From NCBI GenBank assembly GCA_009760855.2, contig WPIO01000009.1:6795001-6859000 (forward strand): a stretch of 64,000 nucleotides of DNA, read 5' to 3'. The notes beneath the pieces are model-generated. The model searched no databases and was not told the DNA's origin. It worked only from the letters and a program-made list of their open reading frames with translations. This DNA is from Cristatella mucedo. Its lineage: Eukaryota > Bryozoa > Phylactolaemata > Cristatellidae. Numbering within the stretch: position 1 is the first letter of the stretch; the number at the start of each line of letters is the position of its first letter. Below, in pieces: positions 52,154 to 62,480 of this stretch. Made by a program: the position numbers and the translations under genes.

Positions 52154-55100
52154 GTGTTTGTGGATGCACACGTGTATGGCTTTGCATGTTATTGCGTGCA
52201 AGTGTATGTTTGTGTGGGTGCATATGTTGGCTCGTGTGTGTATTGTCGTATGTGTGTGTGGGGATTAACTAATGAAGGGCTGTATCGTGCTTAATGCTCA
52301 TGAATTCTGATTGCAATGCTTCTGAAACTGGGCTCACTTACTCACCTGATGAGTTCAAATTGACACCCACAATGCGATCGAGCTTGACTTAGCTGTTGTT
52401 TGTCACCTTGGGATTTGGAGCTACTTGAAATGTACCATATGAACTAACTAAATTTGGAACTGTATTAGTATTACTTCCATTGAGGGGTAGGGCGCTGCTG
52501 AAGAAGCCTAGCTAATGTGGAAACAGGTATGTAGTTAGAGGCATGTATCCATGTATGTCCATCTGTAACTCCACTAAGCCAAAAACGTGAATTGGGTGCT
52601 GCACTAGTTTTGTATAGTGAACACATGGATGGTTTTTGATGTGCAAGCTGTAGCCAATGGACTCTGTCTCACATAACAAAGAGAAGCTTGGTCGCTTCAG
52701 AAGGACAGTCGTGGAAGTAAGTAGCATACAAGTAGCAGAGCAGAGCAGAGTGGAAATGGTGTGCCACAGTCACAGCGGTAGATAAGATGTTGTTGCATAG
52801 GAATTGTGCTAGTGATTTGGACAAGTTTAGGGCATGCAGATCAAAGGCTTTTGTTTTCGATAGTCTCGGAGTGAAAAAATGACATGGCTAGTGTATTGTC
52901 CTTAGAGGATCTGAATGCATGTGGCTGTAACGGTTGTAGGACATTTCCTCCCTGGACTCCCCCCCCCCATATTCCCGCGCTGGTGGACCGTAGGACATTC
53001 CCGACATTTCCCCCATAGGACATTTCCCCCTATGTTGATGAGTGCATAACTAAGAATACTGATGATCAAATGAAGTTCACGCTCTATTAAAATAAAATCA
53101 ATTCAGTATAATTAGAAGAATGAATGAATTGGAAAGATTGTTTTTATTGGAGCAAGCTGCAGCCGCGGTTGCAGTGGCTGTGGCAGCGGCAAGCTATACA
53201 GTTTGGTCTCACAGGATTTCGGTCCCGCTAGACGCTCGTTCTTGCAAATGAGCGCGATGCCTCAGAGGTCTAGTGAGTATAACTCGAGCTCAAGGGATCT
53301 AGTTACGCCCTAATACTCACTAATTAAAGCACGGAATACCAGCAAGGTTGGATTTAGGTGGTGGAGGCGCGACCCGCCCTAAACCCTAAAACTCTAAACC
53401 CTAAACGCTAAACCCGAAAAAACCCTAAATTCTAAACCCGAAAACCTAAAAACACTAAACCCTAAACCATATAGGGGGAATGTCCTACCCCAGGGGGGGG
53501 GGAGATGTCGGGGACGTCCAGGGGGTGGGACATGTCCGTACGTTGCTGTAACTGGTGAAATGCACACGTCAGTACGTTGCTCTAACTGGTGAAGTAGATC
53601 ATGCACGTGTGGATGAGCCGTCTGCCTTATGGATCAGTGTAAACATTTTGTTCTGTATCAGAACGGATTCCAAAGCAACCTCTCGTTAGACGACCATATC
53701 TGCTCCACAGTCAAATCTGCCTATTTTCAGCTTCATAACATTGCTAAAATTCGGGCTTGTTTAGATAAGGATACCACGTTCAAGTTGGTCCATGCATTCG
53801 TGACATCCTGCCTCGACTTCTGCAACTCACTGCTTACTGGCCTACCAGCATGTGCGATCCGGCGATTGCAGCTGGTGCAAAACTCTGCAGCTAGGCTTGT
53901 CTGTCGTGAGCTTTGCAGTTGCCACATTACTCCACTTCTCGCCGACCTGCACTGGCTACCAGTCAAGCAACGGATTGACTTCAAGGTTTTGTCGCTCACT
54001 TTTAGGTCCCTTCATTCTATGGCTCCAGCCTATCTCTCCGACACACTCCTCCATCAGGCCAAGCATCGTACCACCCACTTTTCGGAATCCAACAGTCTGG
54101 AAATACCTCGTACAAACCTCAAATCCTTTGGAGACCATGCATTTAGTTCGTATGCTCCCAAAGACTGGAACTCCCTCCCGACTTTCGTCAGAACATCCCC
54201 TGACCTGACCACATTTAAAAAGAATTCAAAAACATACCTATTTAGGACAGCATTTAGTGGGTCCCTGTGATTCGTCCTTGACGTGCTTATGCGTGCTGAC
54301 ACTGCATGCTGCCACTAACCACATTTGCATGCTGACCCTTTGCATGTCACCCCTAACCATGTTATTCATTTTGTTTCTGTATCAAGCATGATTTTACTCA
54401 CCTTTCAATTGCACTTCCCTTTACAGCAAATGTAAAGCGCCTAGAGAGAGATTAAGTTCTCTGAGGGCGCTTTATCAGGTGCATTATTATTTTTTATTAT
54501 TATTAACGGACCAAGTCATTGCTACTCTTTTCGCAAGCCCAACACTCGCAGACAGCTTGGGTTAAAAGACCATCATCATAGCAGTCGTGCTCATCCCCGC
54601 AACAGTGCTTGGACGATCCTTCTTTTTTCGGCAGCCCTGCCAATGCTTATTCCCAGTAGTCGAGTCAATGGAAATACTTGGGAGCTCTTACGACCTTTTG
54701 CTTGCCACTGCCATGTGGTCACTAATCCTGTACCGGGATCTAATATGACGACTAGCTATAGAGTCGTTTGAATGATGGCAAAGAGAGACTCGCTGTAACA
54801 GTTGTTTGATGACAGAGGAGTGTCTGTTGTGGCAGTGACTTCACATAGTTGGGCCACACGGACTGCACAGCAGCCCAAGTGAGGCAGCTTGTCAGGCGTC
54901 CGATAGGGTCCGAGCTACCGCGTGAGAGAGCTGCTGGATTCTGCTCTGATCGATTCGATAGCGAAGATGACGGTTGCTCGGCCTCAGGGGAGGGCCCGAC
55001 CGGCACACTCGATGCTTGCTAGTCAGTCAGAGGCAGTCGTGCGCTGCGCACGCTTGCCACGCAATGCAGAGCAGCGCTGACAAGGCACGGCAGATACGAA

Positions 55101-55301
55101 TCTCGTGCCGCGGTGCATCGGACTTCGATTTCCTGATGAGCAAACCCATTTTCGTGCACTAACCTGCATAGGTAAGCCGTTGCTGTCAATGACCTTCGTT
55201 CGTATCGTACTTTCTGTAGTGGTTCCTCTTGCTTTGTGCAAGTCGTAGTCATATGATGGCTCCATCTCTCACTCTCTCCCTTCCTTCCTTTCTCTCTCTC
55301 T

Positions 55302-55380
<79 letters not shown>

Positions 55381-57400
55381 CCTCTGTCTCGCTCGCTCTC
55401 TCCTCTCCCATGTGATTGTCGTGCTTGTGCAGGTCGACAGCAGGCCGGTCATGGACAGACTGGTAGTCGTGTGGCTCCATGGATATGCTCACTGCCTTTC
55501 GAATGCATGCTTGCCACTCGTGTGGAGCCCATGAGCTGTTGATTTTGTTGTTTTGAGCACTAGTCAAACTAGAGTTCGTCTAGCGTGGGAAACCGTGGCC
55601 CAGTGTTGGATGCGTTTGTTCCTGCCATTTGCTTGAACTTTTGTTGTTGTTTTTTTCCACATCGCTTGCCTTCGTTTGCCTGCAATTTTGTCCTGAATCT
55701 ACGATATCGAGCGTTCAGTTTGTCGCTGGGCAGCTGCTGCAGTGCGAACCTCTCCGCTTGTAGATCAAGCACATGATTGCATTCATCGACCAAGAAGCAA
55801 ATGAAAAAAGCGAAGAGATAGAGGCAAAGGTACTACTAGAGGCTGTTGCCTGAAAGCGGTGCCCTCGAGCGGTTGCTCGAGCGATGTGATTGCCGCACCA
55901 CACTCTGGTTTAGCTCACACCCCCCCCCCTGCGTGTCCTGCCATCTTTGCTGATTGCGGTCATGAACGAGAGCAGTCGTAGGTAGCTGCATTGTCACTCG
56001 TTTCTGATAGATCGATCTCCTTGGCAGGCCTTTTTTTTGTCAGCTGCCTTAAAGTATTCCGGTACCTTTCAAGGCATAGCTTAAAAAAGTAGTGGTGATA
56101 GCCATTAAGGTTCTTCTGCTGCCATACAAATGAGGCTGTTAAATCGGCTGATTGATTAGGAGTCGCATGTCCAACGACTTGGCCCGCCAGTATGCCTTGT
56201 CGTGCTGTAACCCCCTTCAGGCATATGGTGGTGGAGTTACGAGGTAGCTGTGTTCGTCTGCTGCTTTCGTTGCAAGTCGCTAGTATCACATCACTGGACC
56301 GATTAGTCGATCATCCTGCTCAAAGCCTCTTTCACTGCTAGTTGGCGCTGCATCATGGCTGCACCCAAGCGCTGACCTAGCCCGCTCTTCGTTCGCGATG
56401 TAAGGCTGAAGAGGAGTTCAACATTGAGAAAGGTCGGCTGGTGCAGCAACAGCGCGTGAAGATCATGGAGTACTACGAGAGGAAGGAGAAGCAGGTGGAG
56501 CTGGCAAAGAAAATGTACGTAATGCCGCGTCTTGTCGAGGCCGCAGCGGAGAGCTCCGGCTACCCACCGGCCGGCCGTCCGTCGGTCGGTCGCTTGTTCG
56601 CTGCGCCGTCCGATGCATTGTCGGGCTCGCTCGCTGTTTCAGTCAGAACTCCAACCTCATGAACCAAGCGAGGCTCAAGGTTCTGAAAGGCAGGGAAGAC
56701 CACATCTCGGTACGGCAGCGGCATGCATACATACTGGACGCACGGGCAAGGGGCCGGGCCGGGCTGCCTCCTAGTCCGCACGTCCGGTCTCACCCGAGAA
56801 GTAGCAGCACACACATTCATAGGATTCATCGCGCCCAGCTTTCTCAACGCCCCTTTTTCCGTACTCTCAAAGCTCGCCAGCGCCGACGCTGCTGCCAGCG
56901 CTGCCACGTGCTCAGCTGCCTCGGCATGCAGCGCCACCCTTCGAGTTGCTGGTGCTAGCGACCTTTTGATACCACGCCCCCTCTGTTGTCGACAGGGCCT
57001 CATGGAGGAGGCGCACCGGCGGCTGGGCACGGTGACGAAGGACAGGGCCCGGTACAAGGAGGTGCTTCGCGGCCTCATCACGCAGGCTCTCACGCAGCTG
57101 CTCGAGCCGACGGCCATGCTGCGCTGCAAGAAGGAAGACGAGGCATTGGTCGAGGTATGAGCTCCGGTCGATCGGCAGCTGGCACGTGACCGCCGCCGGC
57201 CGCTGCACGACCACCCTCTCTCCGACTCTTGTCTGTCCGTGCGTGGAGGCGTGCGCCGCAGCAGCACGGCGGCAGCTGAAACGCGATTCTGCGGCGGCTG
57301 CTGTGCAGGAAGCGATCCCTCTCGCCGTCGAAGATTACAAGAATCTTTCCAAGCGAGACGTGAAGGTGATCCTGGATAAGGAAGATCATCTGCCTTCGAG

Positions 57401-57460
<60 letters not shown>

Positions 57461-60400
57461 TTTTGGGCAATAAGCACGATGGGCGACTCACTCATTTTTT
57501 CTGTGCTCGTGCACCGTCGGTTGCTGCACCCGTCGGCTGCTGCAGGTGTGGAGGCATTGAAATGACAGGATCGATCGGCAAGATCAAGGTCATCAACACT
57601 CTGGAAAAGAGGTTGCAGATGATTAGTGAGCAGGTGAGCGACCAGCAGCAGCAGCAGTAGGGCACTGCTGCTGGCTCTCGGCCTAGCGACGAGTGCACGA
57701 AGCAGTGGCAGCAGCTGCTACAGCTGTCCTGAGCGACGGGAGCAAGCTTGTGGCGTAGGGATCGTGCCGCGGCTGCTGCCAGCAGCAGCCGTGACTCGCT
57801 TTCCGGCAGGCTGGGCTAGCTACTTGGCTGCCGTCAAAGGTGTGGAATGTTAAGAAAATACTTTAAAATTTGCCCGACAATCGAATATTTGTATAGGGTA
57901 CCTTTCAAAAGCAGGTGTGTTCTGCCGACCGTTTTTCTATGTTCAGACGTTCTGTTTTGACGTTCGTGAAGTTCTGACGACTTCTGCATAAAAGGAAAAA
58001 AATGATTATGCAAACCGCACGTCTAACCAGAATTTAAACCGGAAGCGACATATCTACAAATAAAACATTTACTGATCTCCACATCCTGTGCGACTTGTAT
58101 CCGAACTTGTCGAACCTTTCTAGATCGAGGTGCATGCGTAAAGCTTGTTGAGATGCATTCTTATACAGCTATATTTTCAGTGTAGCATGATGATATGTAA
58201 ACTATATAACTTGGCTATTACTTCACGTATCAGAGTGAGATTTCACATGCTGAGTTCAGGTCTGCTTGTTTTACATGACTCTTAGCATTTCTGATTTCGG
58301 TTGAATTTATTTTGCCGCGCGTGTTTCCGTGATTGCAGAAAAAGCTCCACAACGTTTGATGCTCTGTACAGCAAAACGTATCCTGACAAAATCGAAAGTT
58401 TTTCATGCATATTTACGTATTTCAGATGTTATATATGATATTATATTAAATAACCAATTCGCATGCTTCCTTTTCAACCTATGTAAAGTGCTTAGAAAGG
58501 GATTTGGCTCTGCTGGGGGGGGCTGTGTAAATGTTTTATTATCGCCACCTACTTTATGCTCTCACCATTGTTTCGAAGCCCGAGAGGCAGATGCCTGAGA
58601 TTCGTTCGGTTTGCCACGCTCAGATCGGAGCATGCCAGTCAGTTGTGCTGTGAGTATTCGCTCTGTAGGACACCAAAGTCTAACTCCGACTCGGTCTGCT
58701 TGACTGTGCGACTCGGAAGATCCGCTTCAAGCTGCAACCAGCAGCTCCAATGCAGTCCCCCAACTCAGAGGGTTCATAGCGTGCCCGGAGGAGAAAGAAG
58801 GCGAGGAAAGACGGCTGGCATGGTAGACACGATGATGGAATGAATGCTCATGCAGGCTAGCAGCCACCATTTTGCAGCACCGGTATTGGGTGGAGAGAAG
58901 GGTTTTGAATAAAACTGTTTCAAGTCTCCTGCTTAAAAAACTATGTAGAGAAGTGTACACTGAAATGCAGATGTATTTGGATTTATCTAGATTTACTCGA
59001 CTAGCAGCTTTTCCTAAACCCCCCACTCGACCGGAACAGGGATGAATGGCCTGTTTGCTAATTATTGGATACCCAAGTACTTATTGCAACGATTATTCGA
59101 TGCAAGTTTAGGACATTGTGCCTAATATTAGCCAAAAAACCCCCTTAAACACCTTTTAAAATAGCAGATTTTTGGCCAGAAAAGAACCTTTAGAAATGAA
59201 TGTTCATCAGTGTATGCCAGAACACTGAGGCCGTGTACGAACCGAAATAACACAGGGTGCCCACCCACTCATTTACGCCTTATTTGTTTTACCAGGAAAA
59301 ATTCCCTGCTGCCATGCTGTAGAATCGGCCGAATCGGCAAGCATCGTGGGGGTGGGGGGAGGATACAATCACGGCACTATGCGAGGCTGGACGCTCGTAA
59401 TTTCAAATCGCGACTGGTCTAAGAATGCCGAAGAGCACGGTTCCATACAAATCGAGGAAGGTACTGAAGACTTGGAACAACCTGAGAAATGCTTCCTTTC
59501 TGTCAAGCCCGCCCTTGAACTATAATGAGGCAGGAAAACACTATCCCAAGGTTGGATATGTTAAAGGACAGTTTTGTTTCGGCACAAGTTCATGCTAGAA
59601 GTCTGCAAGCATCGTCCAGGAAAGGAGTTAGTGTTGATGCCATCGGAAGGTGGTGAGATGAGGCTGATCTGCTGAGCTGGTTTGTCGTCCAGCGGCTAAG
59701 GTGCTCTCGCCCCGACCAAGTTCTGGCTGAGGTCGTGGGCTCGAGCCCCGAGGCATAAGTGAAGCGCCTGAATAGAGATTAAGTTCTCTTGAGGCGCTAT
59801 ACAAATGAATTGTATTTATGTATTTATTCTCGAGACGCAATGAGGAAACTGCTGCTACTCGCGAAGAATATGGTAAACCGTTTACAGTAAGCCGAGGCTC
59901 GGACCCTCGGACTGCTGAATGTCGGTTCGGAGAAGTATGGAGTGATTGAAGCAAATTCATTCTTTTCGAACTGAAAGAGAATGTTTTACATTTGTCGGCG
60001 ACTTAACGATGCCTACTCACCCAAATGCCAGCAGCTAGCAGTTAAGTTCTGGCTGAAAGGTGTCAAGTTATAGGAGTGCTTCAGCAGAAATGGCATTACA
60101 GGGCAAATAGCTGCGATGGCACACTAGGTAAGGTGGTTGCTTTTCACAACCTCGGTCGTGGGTTTGAATCCTGCAGTCGACGATTCTTAATGGCCTATTT
60201 GCCGCTGCAAGCAGTGGTGATAGCCTCAAGGGTCTTCTGTCGCTATACAAAGAGGCTGTTTAATCAGCTAGTGTTTTGAGACTTAGCATTGCATACTTGG
60301 CATCATGACCCAGGACGTTTATTTAGACCTTTATAATGTAGGCAATTCTAAATGCGATGGCACTTCCGTGGACTGGATTGTATTTTCCACCATGACGACG

Positions 60401-61260
60401 ATCCAAAATGCCCTGCGGCCTGTCAAATGATTTTATAACACTTTAACCGAGGTCAGTTAGCCTCCTGTGACGTTTCCCTACTGGCCGAGTCGTTTCCAAA
60501 CCATAACACAATCGCACATTTACGGAATGAGGCCGAGCAACGATTACACAGCATCTGGCTATCTGTACCACATCCGCCGATGCTCCTTTTGAACACGCAT
60601 CACGTAGCCTGGCGTAGCATAATAATAATAACGGCCGATTTTTGTGAGCATCTGATCAGCTCCATGCCTGGGCGATCTGACAAGTCATTGCAAATAAGGG
60701 AGGTGCAACGCCATACCGTACACACTTAAGTGTTAAGCAAAATGCATGATAATTGCAGGAAAGCATTGTTGCAGAAAAGCATTGCTTTTTCTAATTGCAA
60801 TGGCGTGCATAATTGGCAGCAACACTCCTGATATTTACTCAGAATTCAGGCTAGTAGCCTTTGCATGAAAGCTGCACTGGCTGCTTTCCAAATACTTTTG
60901 CGTTTGTACGCATGTATAGCAATGCAGCATAAGCTGGTTTGTTGGGGGTGGGGTTCTGCGCTATTATCTGCCGGTTAAGGTGATAGAAGTCATCGACTTG
61001 ATCACGTGTGGGCAGTGTGAGCTCAGCTGAGTGTGGTAGGGTTGGCATAGGTTTACGAAGTGGGACTGGGAGGAAATAGGTGGGCCTTGGTTGAATATCT
61101 GCATCCGAAGCTGCTAAATTTGAACCCGAGGACGCCTAGCGACCTACCTGAAGAGCAGATGAGCATTGCAAATCGCTGTTTCGCTTTTGCGTTGTAGATG
61201 ATGCCTGCTCTTCGGGAGAAGCTTTTCGGGGCTAATCCAAACAGGAAGTACACGGACTAA
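50546..61260 (+). CDS. ATP6V1E: V-type proton ATPase subunit E (eight coding exons)
   Basis: Subunit E is part of the peripheral stalk of the V1 sector that holds the catalytic A3B3 head while the rotor turns, so it is needed for organelle acidification. Coding exons are 50546-50578, 55764-55829, 56405-56514, 56643-56709, 56996-57154, 57309-57400, 57546-57633 and 61198-61260. Together they encode 225 residues, against about 226 in human and fly. Family landmarks are [11 protein letters not shown] at the start, E-K-G-R-L-V-Q and [11 protein letters not shown] in the helical half, L-L-E-P in the globular half and L-F-G-A-N-P-N-R-K at the end. All exon junctions agree in phase. The exon 6 donor is not GT (see findings). 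AATAAA follows at 61478. Confidence 0.97.
52098..52160. repeat. (GT)n microsatellite
   Basis: Two GT runs broken by GTTTGT. Confidence 0.95.
52540..52870 (-). mobile_element. L2-B LINE 3' end, decayed (minus strand)
   Basis: ATGTATGTCCATCTGTAACTCC, CTCACATAACAAAGAGAAG and GTAAGTAGCATACAAGTAGC parallel 35080-35290. Confidence 0.65.
52936..53541. repeat. Fold-back structure with ACATTTCCCCC arms
   Basis: The left arm (52936-53036) carries repeated TAGGACATTTCCCCC-like words and C-runs. The right arm (53469-53541) carries their reverse complement (GGGGGAATGTCCTA, G-runs, GTGGGACATGTCC). About 430 bp lie between, including a telomere-like array. No transposase frame. It could be a fold-back or MITE-like element. 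Confidence 0.5.
53378..53466. repeat. Degenerate CCCTAAA telomere-like array
   Basis: CCCTAAACCCTAAAACTCTAAACCCTAAA-type units, about twelve and partly mutated, lie next to the right fold-back arm. The unit is the plant-type TTTAGGG and not the usual animal TTAGGG. Confidence 0.7.
53660..54505 (+). mobile_element. L2-A LINE, 5'-truncated
   Basis: An uninterrupted frame runs to 54270 with [33 protein letters not shown] and F-R-T-A-F-S-G-S-L at the end. The 3' UTR and tail follow (GCGCCTAGAGAGAGATTAAG, ATTATT). The RT palm is absent. The intact frame suggests a fairly young copy. Confidence 0.92.
54506..55282. other. Intron sequence, nothing recognised
   Basis: Unique intronic DNA of ATP6V1E intron 1. 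Confidence 0.5.
55283..55377. repeat. (CT)n microsatellite
   Basis: About 90 bp of CT, with long Ser/Leu and Arg/Glu frames that are artefacts. Confidence 0.96.
55764..55829 (+). CDS. ATP6V1E: ATP6V1E exon 2
   Basis: 22 codons, [20 protein letters not shown]. Acceptor GCTTGTAG, donor GTACTA. Phase 0 at both ends. Confidence 0.95.
56095..56165 (+). repeat. SINE family 2, tail fragment
   Basis: GTGATAGCCATTAAGG, CTGCCATACAAATGAGGCTGTTAAATC and GGCTGATTGATTAG match the SINE 2 tail at 60220-60275. Confidence 0.65.
56405..56514 (+). CDS. ATP6V1E: ATP6V1E exon 3
   Basis: 36 codons plus 2 bases, from [14 protein letters not shown] to V-E-L-A-K-K. Donor GTACGT. The split codon AT|T gives Ile with exon 4. 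Confidence 0.95.
56643..56709 (+). CDS. ATP6V1E: ATP6V1E exon 4
   Basis: Acceptor GCTGTTTCAG. Encodes [15 protein letters not shown] and then G-R-E-D-H-I-S. Donor GTACGG. Confidence 0.95.
56996..57154 (+). CDS. ATP6V1E: ATP6V1E exon 5
   Basis: 53 codons, from [10 protein letters not shown] to D-E-A-L-V-E, with Q-L-L-E-P in the middle. Acceptor GTCGACAG, donor GTATGA. Confidence 0.95.
57309..57400 (+). CDS. ATP6V1E: ATP6V1E exon 6 (atypical 3' boundary)
   Basis: Acceptor CTGCTGTGCAG. Encodes [11 protein letters not shown] and [11 protein letters not shown]. The phase needed for exon 7 places the end after TCGAG at 57400, but the next bases are AGCGAGAG, the start of a (GA)n run, and not GT. 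No GT or GC donor in the right phase is nearby. Confidence 0.85.
57401..57456. repeat. (GA)n microsatellite at the exon 6 boundary
   Basis: About 54 bp of GA directly at the expected 5' splice site of ATP6V1E exon 6. Confidence 0.95.
57546..57633 (+). CDS. ATP6V1E: ATP6V1E exon 7
   Basis: Acceptor GGCTGCTGCAG. Encodes C-G-G-I-E-M, then [13 protein letters not shown] and I-S-E-Q. Donor GTGAGC. The GG(I/V)E...KIKV..TLE..L block is the hallmark of the C-terminal domain. Confidence 0.95.
58475..58545 (+). mobile_element. L2-A LINE 3' tail, decayed
   Basis: CAACCTATGTAAAGTGCTTAGAAAGGGATTTGG, a G-rich stretch and TTTTATTAT resemble the L2-A terminus. Confidence 0.5.
59672..59822 (+). repeat. tRNA-derived SINE, family 1
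   Basis: A box near GTCCAGCGGCTAAGGTGC, B box GGGCTCGAGCCCCG. The tail AAGCGCCTGAATAGAGATTAAG is nearly the L2-A terminus, and the copy ends in TTTATGTATTTATT. Confidence 0.87.
60103..60283 (+). repeat. tRNA-derived SINE, family 2 (reference copy)
   Basis: Head with TGGCACACTAGGTAAGGTGG, GGTCGTGGGTTTGAATCCTG as B box, then GCTGCAAGCAGTGGTGATAGCC and CGCTATACAAAGAGGCTGTTTAATCAGCTAG. It is the most complete copy here. Confidence 0.83.
61198..61260 (+). CDS. ATP6V1E: ATP6V1E exon 8 (stop codon)
   Basis: Encodes [20 protein letters not shown] and stop TAA 61258-61260. Acceptor TTGCGTTGTAG. It joins I-S-E-Q of exon 7 in phase 0 and matches the conserved E-subunit C-terminus. Confidence 0.95.
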   Translation: MMPALREKLFGANPNRKYTD

Positions 61261-61477
61261 CTGAGACGGCATGCAATTGTCATCTCGCCGACGTTGCAAT
61301 GATGTCTCGGCAGTGCCCAAGGCGTGCGAGTTCCCAGTTAGGTTTCAGCCGGGGTGCCCAGGCCGACAGAGGGAATGCGAGCCGACATATTGGGGCCGCC
61401 GCGGGCAGGCTGCGAGCATGTCACGCACGAGTAGGTAGCAGTCGCAGGTTCGGTCAAAACTAACCATGTAATTCCAA

Positions 61478-61483
61478 AATAAA
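61478..61483 (+). terminator. Polyadenylation signal of ATP6V1E
   Basis: AATAAA 218 bp after the stop codon, followed by TGTGATAG, a GT-containing downstream region. Confidence 0.6.
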
Positions 61484-61550
61484 TGTGATAGTAAACATGC
61501 AGACACTATAGTTGACTGGCCTTCGCAGCACCTGTGCTAGCAGGGCCGCT

Positions 61551-61556
61551 CCCTCT

Positions 61557-61590
<34 letters not shown>
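61551..61590. repeat. (CT)n microsatellite
   Basis: CT run of about 36 bp between the two convergent genes. Confidence 0.94.
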
Positions 61591-61594
<4 letters not shown>

Positions 61595-61986
61595 ATGACA
61601 TAAAGGCGGAGTTAGCTCGTGGAATCATCACGCATCGCGTGCGCAGCCTTTTGGAGCAGATCACAAGAGGCACGAGCGTTGCACCTGACATGCCAGGGTG
61701 CTTGCAAGAATGGCATGCACGCGCAAACAGACCAAAGCGGCAGCGCCTGCTGTGGTCAAGATAAGCAGCTCAGCGGTTGACTCGACTAGTTGTCACTGGC
61801 CACTCGAGGCAGAGAGCCAAGTTTGGTAGTGTAAACGACAGAGGTACTGGCACTAATAAAATTTCCGACCGGCACACACCGGGGAGCACGACTGAAAGCA
61901 CTAGACAGCAACTGCCGGACTGGCCAGCTGCCGCACGTCTGGCGGGCAAGCGTGCGGAAGGCGGCGGCAGCGGAGCGCGGCGGTCA

Positions 61987-62134
61987 CTATGACAGCAGTC
62001 TGTGGCCCAGCAGTCGCTCGCCAATGCCCAAGAAGTAGACGACTTGCGCGATGCCGAACAGCGGGGCCACGACGAGCACTCGGCAGCCGCCACCTTTGAA
62101 GAACGCCATCGCGCCTTCCTTCTTGTATATTTTC
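61987..62134 (-). CDS. SLC25A22: Mitochondrial glutamate carrier (SLC25A22/18 type), last coding exon
   Basis: These carriers move glutamate with a proton across the mitochondrial inner membrane. On the minus strand an acceptor ATTATTTGCAG precedes the exon, which starts with the third base of a codon. It encodes [35 protein letters not shown] and stops at 61987-61989. The G-C-R...[12 protein letters not shown] motif is the sixth transmembrane helix region of SLC25A22/SLC25A18 and differs from the aspartate-glutamate carriers. Upstream exons must lie to the right, outside what I can recognise, so the isoform cannot be fixed. Confidence 0.85.
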
Positions 62135-62340
62135 CTGCAAATAATGGTTGATACTAGCTCACACAGCAGACTGGCAAAGAGCCGCCATACTTGCAGCATG
62201 CTGTAGACGTCTACAGCCCCCCCCCCTACTGTGCCCGAAAGCTAGGATTAAGCAAAGTAAGAAGGGGCCAGACCTTGAGCTTGCCATAGGCAGCCAATCA
62301 CAATAAGGTTGAAGGAGCGTGACGGCAGCAAGCTGAATGC

Positions 62341-62480
62341 AAGCTTGTTTGGCCCAGCGGGTTAAGGTGCTTGCCCCGACCAAGGTCTGACCGAGGTTGT
62401 GGGCTCGAGCCCCGTGGCATATGTGCAGTGCCTGAATAGAGATTCAAGTTCTCTTAGGGCGCTTTACGAATGAATTGTAT
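62341..62480 (+). repeat. tRNA-derived SINE, family 1
   Basis: TTTGGCCCAGCGGGTTAAGGTGC, GGTTGTGGGCTCGAGCCCCG and CCTGAATAGAGATTCAAG...CTTAGGGCGCTTTACGAATG. It lies in the intron upstream of the SLC25A22-like last exon. Confidence 0.87.

Larger units (their letters stand above)
50579..55763 (+). other. ATP6V1E intron 1
   Basis: 5.2-kb intron containing a (GT)n array, an L2-B 3' end, a fold-back structure with telomere-like repeats, an L2-A copy and a (CT)n array. The start of 50.6-52.0 kb is unique DNA with no further gene recognised. Confidence 0.9.
57634..61197 (+). other. ATP6V1E intron 7
   Basis: 3.6 kb holding an L2-A tail remnant, one SINE 1 and one SINE 2. The remainder is unique AT-rich DNA without recognisable genes. 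Confidence 0.88.

Noticed and set aside
55019-55567. Arg/Glu-rich ORF of 182 codons, minus strand
   Set aside because: It is driven by the (CT)n array in ATP6V1E intron 1.
56560-57495. 311-codon minus-strand ORF opposite ATP6V1E exons 4-6
   Set aside because: It is a GC-rich antisense shadow of real exons and the (GA)n repeat, with no domain.
58338-58400. Candidate last exon of ATP6V1E after TGATTGCAG
   Set aside because: It gives K-K-L-H-N-V and a stop, unlike the family. The exon at 61198-61260 matches the conserved C-terminus exactly in phase and sequence.
59690-59760. tRNA genes at the SINE heads (also at 8640, 22440, 60110, 62350, 63400)
   Set aside because: Each lacks a full cloverleaf, continues into a shared non-tRNA body and tail, and is repeated. 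They are SINEs.
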